A stretch of DNA of 64,000 nucleotides from Hellea sp042093735 (GCA_042093735.1 JBELEM010000003.1:1-64000), one strand, 5' to 3'; positions 44,339 to 53,371 are shown, counted from the first letter of the stretch. Notes: generated from the sequence alone by a model not told the origin. Numbers and translations are program-made.

Positions 44339-45343
44339 TTAATAATTAGGTATAAATTGATTTAAACCTTCATTAATGTTTGATAATGGCCTTGCGCCGT
44401 AGTGAGACACTACTTCTGATGCTGCTATACTGCCGAGATAACCAGAATCAGGCCAATCTAAACCTAAAGCTCTCCCCGCCAATACACCAGCAGCATATTG
44501 ATCTCCCGCACCTGTGGTGTCCACAACATCTTTGACGGGGCTAGCATTAATATAATGTCTTGCAGTGCCAGATTGAATTAATGACCCTGATTTACCGTCT
44601 GTAATACAGGCAGTTAATTTTTTTGAGCTCAAATTATTTAGTGCTGTTTCGATGTCCTCACATTTATATAAGCTTAATATCTCGTCTTTGTTGGCAAATA
44701 ATATGTTAACATGGTCATTTATAAAACTTTGAAAACTTGAACGATGACGATCAACACAAAAGCTGTCTGAGAGAGTTAGAGCAATATTCCTATCGTAGGA
44801 CTTTGCAATTTTTGCGACTTGTATAAATGCTTCTTTAGCTGGCGGGGTGTCAAAAAGATATCCCTCTAAATACACGCAAGATGCAGCTTCAATTTTAGAT
44901 TTTATAATATCTTTCTTTGTAAACATACATGCAGCACCAAGAAAAGTACTCATTGACCTTTCACCATCTGGAGTCACTGCAATTAGACACCTCCCGCTTG
45001 CCGGACCAGACATATTTAACGATGAAAAAAAATCAACCCCACCCTCAATCATGCTTTTTTTTATTCGGTTTCCAATTTTATCATTTTTCACCTTCCCTAT
45101 AAATGCTGACCTTAATCCTAGAGCATTGATTCCAAATAAGGTATTAGCCGCGGAGCCCCCAGCAATTTCCTGAACTTTTCCGTGACTCAAAAATGAATTT
45201 GTTAAGATAGTTGCCCTCTCTTCACCGATAAGTGACATTGATGCTTTTTCAATCTCCTCTTTTTTAAGAAAATCATTTGAGACAGGTGCTATAATATCCA
45301 TAAGGATATTTCCTATGCCAAGTACGTCAAACTGAATTGTCAT
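44339..45343 (-). CDS. PfkB-family carbohydrate kinase (adenosine kinase-like)
   Basis: 334 residues from the ATG at 45343. The family has VLGIGNILMDI at the start, EIAGGSAANTLFGINALGLRSAFIGKV, the lid, and the catalytic loop VDTTGAGDQYAAGVLAGRALG with Asp as base. The substrate is probably adenosine or another nucleoside, judged from overall resemblance. A longer frame to 45457 would overlap the divergent ATP-grasp gene and lacks family similarity. About 80 bp separate the two divergent genes. Confidence 0.88.
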   Translation of the reverse strand: MTIQFDVLGIGNILMDIIAPVSNDFLKKEEIEKASMSLIGEERATILTNSFLSHGKVQEIAGGSAANTLFGINALGLRSAFIGKVKNDKIGNRIKKSMIEGGVDFFSSLNMSGPASGRCLIAVTPDGERSMSTFLGAACMFTKKDIIKSKIEAASCVYLEGYLFDTPPAKEAFIQVAKIAKSYDRNIALTLSDSFCVDRHRSSFQSFINDHVNILFANKDEILSLYKCEDIETALNNLSSKKLTACITDGKSGSLIQSGTARHYINASPVKDVVDTTGAGDQYAAGVLAGRALGLDWPDSGYLGSIAASEVVSHYGARPLSNINEGLNQFIPNY

Positions 45344-45425
45344 AAATTGATACCTTGATTTAGGGCGCTTAATAGATAAAAAAGTAAAAAATTCAATCTC
45401 TAAAATTCTATAATTTGGACAATAT

Positions 45426-46340
45426 ATGAAGAAAATTGCTATTCTTGCTTCAGACAATATGATGCCATCGTCATTAATCCAGCGAGACGACTCACACGAG
45501 CGCGATGAGCAGATAAAAAAATTATATCCAGCTTTTCTTGCCCAAAATATGCTTTTAGATATTATAAGCTGGAAGTCGGCTGCCAGTAAAGCTAAGCATT
45601 ATGACGCAATACTTCCCCTTTTCGTTTGGGACTACTTTGATGATAACGAAGCCCAGTTTATTGAAGAAATGGAAAAGGTAGATACGACAACTAATCTTTA
45701 CAACCCTATTGATATTATAAAATGGAATTCAAAAAAGTCTTACTTGAATGAGTTAGAGAAAAGGGGTGCCCCCGTGATAAGAACTATTAATGTTGACTCT
45801 GCCTCACCGATTAATATTTCAAAAGCTTTTGAAATTCTTTCAACCGATAGGCTTGTTATAAAGCCGCTAATAGGGGCTGGTGCATGGAGACAAGTACTTT
45901 ATAATAAAGGCGATACTTTTCCCAGCCGCGAACTGTTACCACCAGGACCCACTATGATACAACCTTTTCTACCAAGTGTAAAAGAGGAAGGAGAGTATTC
46001 ATTATTATTTTTTGGAAACGATTATTCACATGCAGTAATTAAAAAGCCTAAGTCTGGGGATTATAGAATTCAGTCGCTTTATGGCGGAACTGAACAAACA
46101 TACAGTCCAACTAAAAATGAAATAGAAGTTGCGCAAAAAATTATCAATATCTTACCTTTTGAACCACTATATGCACGAGTTGATTTATTAAGAGGCAACG
46201 ATGGTCATTTAAAGTTGATAGAATTAGAAATGATTGAACCATATCTTTATCTTAGTCATTCTAAGGGTATTGAAGAAAATAACGTGGGCGCACAAAAATT
46301 AGCCTCAGCATTAAAAAACAAATTGAGCCTAAAAAATTAG
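45426..46340 (+). CDS. ATP-grasp domain protein (glutathione-synthase-like)
   Basis: 304 residues. An N-terminal region (DAILPLFVWDYFDDNEAQF) is followed by an ATP-grasp core: RLVIKPLIGAGAWRQVL with the ATP-binding Lys, PTMIQPFLPSVKEEGEYSLLFF with the hinge, and the metal-binding end ARVDLLRGNDGHLKLIELEMIEP. Such enzymes join a carboxylate to an amine or thiol. This subgroup resembles cycloserine- and glutathione-synthase-type proteins, but the substrate is unknown. Beside a PfkB kinase, it hints at a small metabolite pathway. Confidence 0.82.
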   Translation: MKKIAILASDNMMPSSLIQRDDSHERDEQIKKLYPAFLAQNMLLDIISWKSAASKAKHYDAILPLFVWDYFDDNEAQFIEEMEKVDTTTNLYNPIDIIKWNSKKSYLNELEKRGAPVIRTINVDSASPINISKAFEILSTDRLVIKPLIGAGAWRQVLYNKGDTFPSRELLPPGPTMIQPFLPSVKEEGEYSLLFFGNDYSHAVIKKPKSGDYRIQSLYGGTEQTYSPTKNEIEVAQKIINILPFEPLYARVDLLRGNDGHLKLIELEMIEPYLYLSHSKGIEENNVGAQKLASALKNKLSLKN

Positions 46341-47026
46341 CTCTCTGGATTTAAAGTCTTAGATTTATAGGAACAAAGGTCCTTGACTGGGCAATTATAG
46401 CATTTTGGCTTTCTAGCAATGCATGTATACCGGCCTAGCAGTATAAGCCAATGATGCGCATGATCGATATATTTTTGCTCTGTAACCCTTAGTAAGTTTA
46501 ACTCTACTTCAACAGGGTCTTTACCTGGTGCCATGCCCGTTCTATTTGAGACACGAAAGATATGCGTGTCAACCGCCATAGTTGGTTGTCCAAAGTAATC
46601 ATTTAGAACCACATTAGCTGTTTTTCGTCCAACCCCCGGAAGCTTAATAAGATCCTCTCTTGTGTTGGGTACATTTGAGTTAAATTCCTCAATTAGCATT
46701 TTGGATAAAGCAACAATGTTTCTAGCTTTGGTTTTATACAACCCTATAGTTTTGATATGGTCGCGTATTGTATTTTCCCCAAGCTGTATCATTTTTTTTG
46801 GGGTATCCGCTAATTCAAACAATCTTTTTGTGGCTTTATTTACACCAACATCAGTTGATTGCGCAGATAGAGCAACAGCTACCACTAACGTAAATACATT
46901 GGTGTAGTTCAGCTCAGTTCGAGGTTTGGGATCTAAGTTTTGTAGGCGTCGGTATACTTCGTTTATTTTAGTTCGATTTAATCTAGGCCTAGGCAGGTGT
47001 TTATACAACTTTTCTTTAGCATGCAT
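46337..47026 (-). CDS. nth: Endonuclease III
   Basis: 229-residue DNA glycosylase/AP lyase for oxidised pyrimidines. The helix-hairpin-helix LPGVGRKTANVVL contains the catalytic Lys, and AVDTHIFRVSNR has the Asp. The C-terminal [4Fe-4S] cluster ligands are in CIARKPKCYNCPVKDLC. A 20-residue basic N-terminal tail precedes the core. It overlaps the ATP-grasp stop by 4 bp. Confidence 0.96.
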   Translation of the reverse strand: MHAKEKLYKHLPRPRLNRTKINEVYRRLQNLDPKPRTELNYTNVFTLVVAVALSAQSTDVGVNKATKRLFELADTPKKMIQLGENTIRDHIKTIGLYKTKARNIVALSKMLIEEFNSNVPNTREDLIKLPGVGRKTANVVLNDYFGQPTMAVDTHIFRVSNRTGMAPGKDPVEVELNLLRVTEQKYIDHAHHWLILLGRYTCIARKPKCYNCPVKDLCSYKSKTLNPES

Positions 47027-47030
47027 GATA

Positions 47031-47579
47031 TCATCTTTTCTGATTAATGCGCTTGATCATCATTTCACACATTTCTCTAGCAAAATTTAAGGTGGGTTGA
47101 GCTATTAAATTACCCTCACGGTCAAGAGCAGACGAGGCATTTCCACAACCTACTTGCTGACTTAAAACATCCCCACCTAAACGTCTAAGGATAAAGCTTA
47201 ACTGTCTCATACACATGATACCGCTCATGGGTCCCGGAGTAGCTGAAGCAATCCCCCAAACAGCGTTTTTAATATAATCGGTACTCTCGGTGCTGGTCCA
47301 GTCTATCATGTTTTTTAATAGGGGGGGTAGGCAGCCATTATACTCAGGGGTTGTAATTACAATTCCATCAAATTTTTCTAATAGAGCGGTTAATATTTTA
47401 ACATTTTCTGGAGTTTTTAAGTCACCGTGAAAAATAGGCATATGAAATTCACCTAAGTTGATTATCTGTGTTTTTGCGCCCTTTTCTTCAAACAATCGAC
47501 TTATGCTATTTTCAAGCTTTCTATTAATTGAGTCATCTCTAAGGGAGGCGCAGATAAAAGCAATTTTGGGAGTATGCAT
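47031..47579 (-). CDS. NADPH-dependent FMN reductase family protein
   Basis: 182-residue flavodoxin-like reductase. FMN-binding parts are ICASLRDDSINRKLE at the start and the TPEYNGCLPPLLKNMIDWTS loop. It uses NAD(P)H to reduce quinones, chromate or azo compounds in homologues; the physiological substrate is unknown. It precedes nth on the same strand, 4 bp apart, so both may be made from one message. Confidence 0.9.
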   Translation of the reverse strand: MHTPKIAFICASLRDDSINRKLENSISRLFEEKGAKTQIINLGEFHMPIFHGDLKTPENVKILTALLEKFDGIVITTPEYNGCLPPLLKNMIDWTSTESTDYIKNAVWGIASATPGPMSGIMCMRQLSFILRRLGGDVLSQQVGCGNASSALDREGNLIAQPTLNFAREMCEMMIKRINQKR

Positions 47580-47671
47580 TGTGTAGCCTTATATTACATA
47601 TTTTAGTTTTAAAATTAATGATTTTTATAATATTGCTTGCCTAGCAAGAATACCATACCTATTTATGATTA

Positions 47672-48145
47672 ATGCAGCAATTTAGCGGAATTTCTTTTTT
47701 ATGGGCAACATTTTCATTGGCTATATTGGGGGTTATTTATACCCTCGCTTATTTTTTATTAACACATAAAATCGCTAAGGATGCAGAAGCCGATTATCTG
47801 TATAAAAGTCTAAATGGCATGATTAATGAATCTGTTACTAAGGCAGAGTATACAGGTTTATTTACCCAGAAGCATAAGCCTAGAAAGTTTTTATATATAG
47901 CTTTAGGTTCCTTCTTTATATTGGCCTCAACATGGCCAATTATGGCAATAATATCCTATTTGTTAGAATGCCTTTATCAGTTTACTGGACAAAATCGCGT
48001 GTTCGAACCAGGTTTTTTAGTTTGGCAGTTTTGTATATTTTTTGGTATTATTTTATCATGGTCTTGCGCAGCATATTGTATAGTCACTTTATATTATAAA
48101 AGAGCAACTGGGCCGTTAGTTAATAAAAAAGGAAGTAATAAATAG
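47672..48145 (+). CDS. Unrecognised membrane protein with three transmembrane helices
   Basis: 157 residues. Helices are at about 8-30, 72-96 and 115-140, separated by a 40-residue cytoplasmic-type loop (YLYKSLNGMINESVTKAEYTGLFTQK) and by short segments. A Lys-rich C-terminus ends the chain. I recognise no family. It stands between an oxidoreductase and gloA, with no clear partner. Length, start codon and continuous hydrophobic pattern support a real gene. Confidence 0.6.
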   Translation: MQQFSGISFLWATFSLAILGVIYTLAYFLLTHKIAKDAEADYLYKSLNGMINESVTKAEYTGLFTQKHKPRKFLYIALGSFFILASTWPIMAIISYLLECLYQFTGQNRVFEPGFLVWQFCIFFGIILSWSCAAYCIVTLYYKRATGPLVNKKGSNK

Positions 48146-48217
48146 TCTAAAAAAACTGACTACACCATCTAAGTGCCTATAATTAAGTAATAAACTATAT
48201 TGCAACAGGTTAATAAA

Positions 48218-48697
48218 ATGAATTTTCTGCATACAATGCTTAGGATAACTAATATCAAGGAAAGCCTAGATTTTTATTGCGGTGGTTTAGGGCTGAAGGA
48301 ATTACGTAGATATGAAAATGAGGAAGGCCGTTTTACACTATTATTTTTAGCAAGCTACGAAGATATTGATAGAGCGGGTGTTTTTGAGAACGGAACTACA
48401 TTTCCTATTGGCTTACCAATGATTGAATTAACTTTTAATTGGCCTTCGGCAGAATCTGGCGCCGAGCTCCTTAAAGGGGGTCGAAACTTTGGTCACATAG
48501 CTTACCAAGTTGATAACATTTATGACACTTGCGATAGACTCTTAAAGAGGGGGGTAATGATTAATCGTCCTCCACGTGATGGAAGAATGGCTTTCGTAAA
48601 AAGCCCAGATAATGTTTCCGTAGAGCTGCTACAAAAAGGAAAGAGTCTTCCGATTAAGGCCCCTTGGTCAAAAATGGAAAATTTTGGTGAATGGTAA
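48218..48697 (+). CDS. gloA: Glyoxalase I (lactoylglutathione lyase)
   Basis: 159-residue single-domain metalloenzyme that isomerises the methylglyoxal-glutathione adduct. The two babab halves are seen in FLHTMLRITNIKESLDFYCGGLGLKELRR and GHIAYQVDNIYDTCDRLLKRG. Metal ligands are His (HTMLRI), Glu (MIELTFN), His (FGHIAY) and Glu (NVSVELLQ). The ATG at 48218 has CAGG 8 bp upstream; a TTG at 48200 is less likely. It needs a hydrolase GloB, not found in this window. Confidence 0.92.
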   Translation: MNFLHTMLRITNIKESLDFYCGGLGLKELRRYENEEGRFTLLFLASYEDIDRAGVFENGTTFPIGLPMIELTFNWPSAESGAELLKGGRNFGHIAYQVDNIYDTCDRLLKRGVMINRPPRDGRMAFVKSPDNVSVELLQKGKSLPIKAPWSKMENFGEW

Positions 48698-48700
48698 TAA

Positions 48701-49519
48701 TTAGGGATCGATATTTAAGACATCTTTCATAGAATATATCCCTGGCTCTTTATTGTGGGCCCAAACAGCTGCGTTAACTGCCCCTTTTGCGAATATATCT
48801 CTATCAAAGGCATCGTGCTTCAAGGTGATCATCTCTTGATCATTTGCAATTCTTACCTCATGCTGACCAATTACCCCACCTCCCCTGAGAACAGCGAACC
48901 CAATTTCTTCTTTTTTTCTGGCTTTTGAATGTGACGCTCTAGATGTGGATATTTTTTCTTCGAGCTTTACCTTCCGTCCATCTGCGGCCGCAGAGCCCAA
49001 CATAAGTGCCGTTCCGCTGGGTGCATCTTTTTTCTTATTGTGGTGCATTTCGAGAATTTCAATATCCCATTTATCATTTAATTTTTCAGAAGCTATTTTA
49101 ACAAGAGCTTGTAGTATATTAATTCCAGGAGAGAAATTACCTGATTGTAATACAGTATGGCCTTTGGCCCCCACTCGGAATTCTTTTTCTTGTTTTTTGC
49201 TATAACCTGTAGTGCCAGTTATTAGTGTATTGCACCTAGACTGCTTCATTAAAGAAAGCACATTTAATGTGGCCTCCGGGTGAGAGAAATCAATAAGTAC
49301 ATCGCATAAATCGAGGCCTTCACTGATATTACTCGATAGCATCAAGCCAACAGGTCTGAGATTTGCAACTTTATGTGCATCTTTACCTAAGTTGGGTGAA
49401 TCATCCGATGTAATAGCCACTGTCAACCTAAGATGTAAGTCAGTTTCTAAGGACCGCATTACTGCTTGGCCCATTCTTCCGTCCGCACCAAGAATTCCAA
49501 TGTCTATTTTTTTGGTCAT
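48701..49519 (-). CDS. dapB: 4-hydroxy-tetrahydrodipicolinate reductase
   Basis: 272-residue enzyme of lysine and diaminopimelate synthesis. The nucleotide site is IGILGADGRMGQAVM. The DVLIDFSHPE and GTTGYSKK segments, the catalytic EMHHNKKKDAPSGTALML and the C-terminal GQHEVR strand are complete. It provides meso-DAP for peptidoglycan. The ATG at 49519 fits the family; a start at 49555 adds 12 residues. It converges on gloA with 3 bp between stops. Confidence 0.96.
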   Translation of the reverse strand: MTKKIDIGILGADGRMGQAVMRSLETDLHLRLTVAITSDDSPNLGKDAHKVANLRPVGLMLSSNISEGLDLCDVLIDFSHPEATLNVLSLMKQSRCNTLITGTTGYSKKQEKEFRVGAKGHTVLQSGNFSPGINILQALVKIASEKLNDKWDIEILEMHHNKKKDAPSGTALMLGSAAADGRKVKLEEKISTSRASHSKARKKEEIGFAVLRGGGVIGQHEVRIANDQEMITLKHDAFDRDIFAKGAVNAAVWAHNKEPGIYSMKDVLNIDP

Positions 49520-49608
49520 ATATATCTGTGTAGCGACCAAGCCTGTGCCGTGCAATTTAAATATGAGAAGTTAGTTGAATATTTTTATAATCTGGATAAA
49601 ATTTCATC

Positions 49609-49974
49609 ATGAAATATTTTAACTATTGTAACAGTATTTTTTACGTAATTTACGGTTTGTTTGGAGCATTCGCACCCTTATCCCTTGCCGGTGTGTTAGG
49701 TTGGGAACTTACTCATTTAGGACAACATGAAATGCGCGCCTATAGTCTTTCTATCTCCGCATTTGGCATAATAATGTTTTTGGCGACCAAAAAAAGTGCT
49801 GATCAAAAAGTTGTTTTAAAGTCGATCATATTTATAACCTTAGCTTTTTTAATTGGCAGAGTGCTAGGCCTTCTGTTAGACGGATCAGGGCCTATTCAAA
49901 CTTATATGGAAATAATATTTGAGATGGCTTTAATAACCCTAGGGTTATTTTTGCTGAAACGAAAAAAGAACTAA
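49609..49974 (+). CDS. Small four-helix membrane protein (DUF4345-like)
   Basis: 121 residues with four transmembrane helices at about 8-28, 42-60, 70-88 and 98-116. Features such as LGWELTHLGQHEMRAYS resemble the DUF4345 family. No enzymatic residues are evident. It stands alone between dapB and the convergent infC gene. The assignment is a weak match from memory and the function is unknown. Confidence 0.55.
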   Translation: MKYFNYCNSIFYVIYGLFGAFAPLSLAGVLGWELTHLGQHEMRAYSLSISAFGIIMFLATKKSADQKVVLKSIIFITLAFLIGRVLGLLLDGSGPIQTYMEIIFEMALITLGLFLLKRKKN

Positions 49975-49987
49975 CGCTTTAAAAAAC

Positions 49988-50524
49988 TTATCTTGGCGCG
50001 AGAACCATAGTCATCATACGTCCTTCAGTTTTAGGCTCAAATTCTACTTTAGCAGTATCTTCAAAATCTTCTTTAACTTGAGCTAGCAAGGTCATGCCCC
50101 GATCCATGTGTGCCATTTCCCTGCCTCTGAAACGTACGGTAACTTTAACTTTATCACCTCGATCGAAAAATTTCATCATAGCTTTTGCTTTTACCTGGTA
50201 ATCATGTGTATCAATATTAGGCCGCATTTTAATTTCTTTGATTGTCGTTGTCCGTTGGTTTTTACGGTTGGCCGCCTTTTTTTTCTGGTTTTCAAACCTC
50301 AGTTTACCATAATCAAGAACTTTACAAACAGGAGTTTCACCTGGGGCAACTTCAACTAAATCTAAACCTACAGATTGAGCAACGGAAATAGCCTCATCAA
50401 GCGATACTACACCGCGTTTTTCACCTGTATCTGTTATAAGTAGTACTTGTGAGTTTGTAATTTCACGATTAGTTCGTGGACCTTTTGGTTTCTTGGGCGC
50501 TGCTGCTAGTGGGCGGTTTGCGAT
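49988..50524 (-). CDS. infC: Translation initiation factor IF-3 (ATC start codon)
   Basis: 178 residues. The N-domain begins ANRPLAAAPKKPKGPRTNREI and continues VLLITDTGEKRGVVSLDEAIS. The linker is FENQKKKAANRKNQ. The C-domain has IKEIKMRPNIDTHDYQVKAKAMMKFFDRGDKVKVTVRFRGRE. No ATG, GTG or TTG lies before the N-domain in frame. AGGAG stands 8 bp before an ATC at 50524, so the gene starts with ATC, as expected for a factor that disfavours rare starts and so controls its own synthesis. The usual partners rpmI and rplT do not follow. Confidence 0.93.
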   Translation of the reverse strand: MANRPLAAAPKKPKGPRTNREITNSQVLLITDTGEKRGVVSLDEAISVAQSVGLDLVEVAPGETPVCKVLDYGKLRFENQKKKAANRKNQRTTTIKEIKMRPNIDTHDYQVKAKAMMKFFDRGDKVKVTVRFRGREMAHMDRGMTLLAQVKEDFEDTAKVEFEPKTEGRMMTMVLAPR

Positions 50525-50548
50525 GCTAAATTCTCCTAATAATGTTAA

Positions 50549-50567
50549 GCGCCCACAATATGGACGC
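50549..50567 (-). promoter_or_regulatory. Short hairpin in the infC leader
   Basis: On the transcript strand GCGTCC and GGGCGC can pair as six base pairs, one G-U, around a 7-base loop, 12 bp before the AGGAG site. It could be a leader element or the end of the glycosyltransferase message. No U-rich tract follows, so a Rho-independent terminator is not supported. Confidence 0.25.
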
Positions 50568-50576
50568 CATTGAGCT

Positions 50577-51683
50577 TTATTTCAAGAGTTGTTTGTATAC
50601 GTTAAGTGTTTTTGACTTAAGATTTTGAGTTGAAAATTGTGCTTTGATGCGTGAGCGAGCGAAATTTCGATCATAATTGCACCACGAGCAAGCTTTTTTT
50701 ATTCCCACTGCGAGAGCTTCAGGGTCATTTGGGGGAACTAGAAACCCTGTTTTTTCATTTAAAATTGTTTGAAGAGACCCGCCATGTGCTGTGGCAACGA
50801 CAGGTTTTCCCATAGCTTGAGCTTCTACCATTACACGTCCAAAGGCCTCTGGATCTGTAGAGGTTGAAATTACTATATCTGCAGCGGCAATGGCTGAAGC
50901 AACGTCCATCTGGTGATTCAGAATCACGAATTGCTTTTTTAAGTTGAGCTTAGCTACTTTAGAGCATATTTCACTTTTATACCTTTCTCGTCCCTGTGAG
51001 TCACCCATTAGCACCAATGTATAATTTTTTGGCAAATACCTTAAGGCATCCACAGCAATGAGCTGTCCTTTCCATCTTGTTAAACGACCTGGGAGAAGAA
51101 TTATTTTATTTTTAAATGGAACTTTCCACTCGTGTAATAGTTGGTTTACTCTTTTATTTTCTATTTTTTTTGGATCAAATACTGCCATGTCCACGCCTCT
51201 AGGAACTACAGTAACTTTATTTGGGGGAACTTTGTGTTTTTTAATTATATGATCTTTTGTGAAATTTGAATTAGCAATAATATGCTCACCCTTTGTCATG
51301 ATTGAATTATATTGATCTTTTAACCATGAATTACTGTTATATATTCCGTGATATGTAGTCAGGAAGGGTATTCCTTCTGCTTTAGCCGCATAATATGCTG
51401 GCCATGCAGGCGCACGGGACCGCGCATGAACTAATTGGATGCCATGTAGTCTAATAACTTTTCGTATAAAATTTATTTTATAAAATAACGATATTATGTT
51501 CTTAGAACCAATATTAGCTTTGTGTAATTTTGTGCCCAGACGTAAAAAATCTTTCTCAAGTCGCCCGCCTCTGGTGACAACATGGGTGTCATAACCTTTG
51601 TTTGACAATGCTTCTGCAATTTCTAGTGTAGTTTTCTCTACGCCTCCGGCATTGAGTTCTGGAACTACTTGAAGCACAATCAT
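50577..51683 (-). CDS. Glycosyltransferase family 4 (GT-B) protein
   Basis: 368-residue GT-B enzyme. The N-domain has NAGGVEKTTLEIAEALSNKGYDTHVVT and HARSRAPAWPAYYAAKAEGIPFLTTYHG. The C-domain has the donor site LPGRLTRWKGQ and STDPEAFGRVMVEAQAMGKPVVAT, with the E-x7-E motif. It transfers a sugar to an acceptor, perhaps lipopolysaccharide core; substrate is unknown. It stands upstream of infC on the same strand. Confidence 0.9.
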   Translation of the reverse strand: MIVLQVVPELNAGGVEKTTLEIAEALSNKGYDTHVVTRGGRLEKDFLRLGTKLHKANIGSKNIISLFYKINFIRKVIRLHGIQLVHARSRAPAWPAYYAAKAEGIPFLTTYHGIYNSNSWLKDQYNSIMTKGEHIIANSNFTKDHIIKKHKVPPNKVTVVPRGVDMAVFDPKKIENKRVNQLLHEWKVPFKNKIILLPGRLTRWKGQLIAVDALRYLPKNYTLVLMGDSQGRERYKSEICSKVAKLNLKKQFVILNHQMDVASAIAAADIVISTSTDPEAFGRVMVEAQAMGKPVVATAHGGSLQTILNEKTGFLVPPNDPEALAVGIKKACSWCNYDRNFARSRIKAQFSTQNLKSKTLNVYKQLLK

Positions 51684-51713
51684 AAATTATAAACTCTCAT
51701 AAGGACCCTTTAG

Positions 51714-52478
51714 ATGCAAGATAGAGCATTGATTAATTATTTACCCTTACAGGGTGATGAAAAGATAGCCTATAAATTTAATAAAGGAAGAGGACCTACT
51801 ATTCTGTGGTGTGGCGGACTAAAGTCCACCATGGACGGAAGCAAAGCAACATATTTGCACAATTGGGCGGCAAGTAAAAATTATAACTTTATTCGATTTG
51901 ATTATTTTGGTCATGGGGAGAGCGATGGCGAATTTCGAGACGGTACCGTCACTAAATGGGCCGAAAACATCATGATGGTTATAGATGAATTAATCAATAA
52001 TGATGTAGTCCTCGTGGGGTCATCAATGGGGGGGTGGACGTCAATTTTAGCGGCTATTTCCAGAGCCGATAAAGTTAAGGGCCTTTTTTTAATAGCGCCA
52101 GCACCAGACTTTACGCATAAACTAGTTTGGGATCAGTGGACTGATAAACAAAAGAAAGATTCTTTAGCAGGAAAAAGCATTTTTGTTCCATCAGAGTATG
52201 GAGAAGACTATGAGTATAGCTCCAGATTAATATCTGACGGCAAAGATAACATGGTATTAGATAGTAAAATTAATATTGAAGTGCCTATCAGAATTTTACA
52301 GGGCATGAAAGACGAAGTAGTACCCTGGCACTATTCATATAAAATAATAGAGAATGTGAAAAGCCGAAATGTATCATATACTCTAATAAAAAATGGAGAT
52401 CATAGTCTGTCTACCCCAACTGATTTAGAGCGCTTAAGTTGTGAGCTGCAAAGTTTAATACAGAATATTTATTCATAG
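51714..52478 (+). CDS. Alpha/beta hydrolase (ABHD10-like)
   Basis: 254-residue serine hydrolase. The oxyanion/nucleophile region is VLVGSSMGGWTSI with the nucleophile in G-S-S-M-G. The acid is in MKDEVVPWHYS and the His in NGDHSLST. The DYFGHGESDGEFRDGTVTKW segment resembles mitochondrial ABHD10 acyl-thioesterase relatives. It is 5 bp before prmC and likely co-transcribed. The substrate is not known. Confidence 0.88.
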   Translation: MQDRALINYLPLQGDEKIAYKFNKGRGPTILWCGGLKSTMDGSKATYLHNWAASKNYNFIRFDYFGHGESDGEFRDGTVTKWAENIMMVIDELINNDVVLVGSSMGGWTSILAAISRADKVKGLFLIAPAPDFTHKLVWDQWTDKQKKDSLAGKSIFVPSEYGEDYEYSSRLISDGKDNMVLDSKINIEVPIRILQGMKDEVVPWHYSYKIIENVKSRNVSYTLIKNGDHSLSTPTDLERLSCELQSLIQNIYS

Positions 52479-52483
52479 GTAAC

Positions 52484-53371
52484 ATGCTTAAAAAAAATAA
52501 ATATGATTTAATGTCCCTTCAGGACCTATCCTACAAATCGATAAGAAGGTTTTTATTAAAGCTATTCGCTGAGCAGGGCCTTGATACTCCTGGACTTGAT
52601 GCGCGTGTCTTAATTATGGAGGCTTCACAGCTATCACATGCAGACTTGCTGATTAAGAACTCTTCTACCCCTGAGCGGAGTACTATTACTAAAATAAATG
52701 AGTTTATGAATAGACGCATTAAAGGCGAACCTGTTGATAAAATTGTAGGTCATAAGCAGTTTTATGGAAGAAAATACAAAGTAAACAAAAATGTTTTATC
52801 CCCGCGGCCTGAAACGGAAAAACTGGTGGATATAACCATTTCTGAAATCAATAAGTCTGGAAGTAAAAGTCTATTAGAGCTTGGGACAGGTACGGGTGCA
52901 GTCATAATATCTATTATATCAGAGACAAAAAACACGAAAGCTACGGCAGTTGATATATCCGAGGACGCGTTGATAATTGCAAGACACAATGCTCAAGCTC
53001 ATGGTGTAAGCCAAAGCATATGTTTTTTAAATAGCTCATGGTTTGAGACCGTATCTGAAAGTTATGATATTATAATTTCAAACCCCCCGTATATATCAAA
53101 AAAGGAAATGAATTTACTGAGCTTAGGTGTCAGGGAGTTTGATCCATTTGTATCTTTATATGGAGGAGAAGATGGTTTGGAGGCATATAGAGAGATAATA
53201 AATAATGCAGGTTTATATTTAAACCCGAAAGGCGTTATAATATTGGAAATTGGCTATTTGCAAGCTGATACAGTTACCAATTTACTATTAAAAAACAAAT
53301 TTATAGATATTTCAGTAGCGCGCGATCTGTCTGGAAATAATAGGGTAATAAAAGCTTATAAAAGTAGATAA
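52484..53371 (+). CDS. prmC: Release factor glutamine methyltransferase
   Basis: 295-residue SAM methyltransferase that modifies the GGQ glutamine of release factors. A helical N-domain is followed by VLSPRPETEKLVDI, the SAM site LLELGTGTGAVIISI and the catalytic NPPY loop (IIISNPPYISKKEM). In most Proteobacteria prfA precedes it. Here an alpha/beta hydrolase does, so prfA must be elsewhere. The DUF4167 gene follows, which is usual. Confidence 0.95.
   Translation: MLKKNKYDLMSLQDLSYKSIRRFLLKLFAEQGLDTPGLDARVLIMEASQLSHADLLIKNSSTPERSTITKINEFMNRRIKGEPVDKIVGHKQFYGRKYKVNKNVLSPRPETEKLVDITISEINKSGSKSLLELGTGTGAVIISIISETKNTKATAVDISEDALIIARHNAQAHGVSQSICFLNSSWFETVSESYDIIISNPPYISKKEMNLLSLGVREFDPFVSLYGGEDGLEAYREIINNAGLYLNPKGVIILEIGYLQADTVTNLLLKNKFIDISVARDLSGNNRVIKAYKSR

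Noticed and set aside
49988..50227. 79-residue gene starting at the internal ATG of infC
   Set aside because: It is only the C-terminal domain of IF-3; the N-domain continues upstream to the ATC start.
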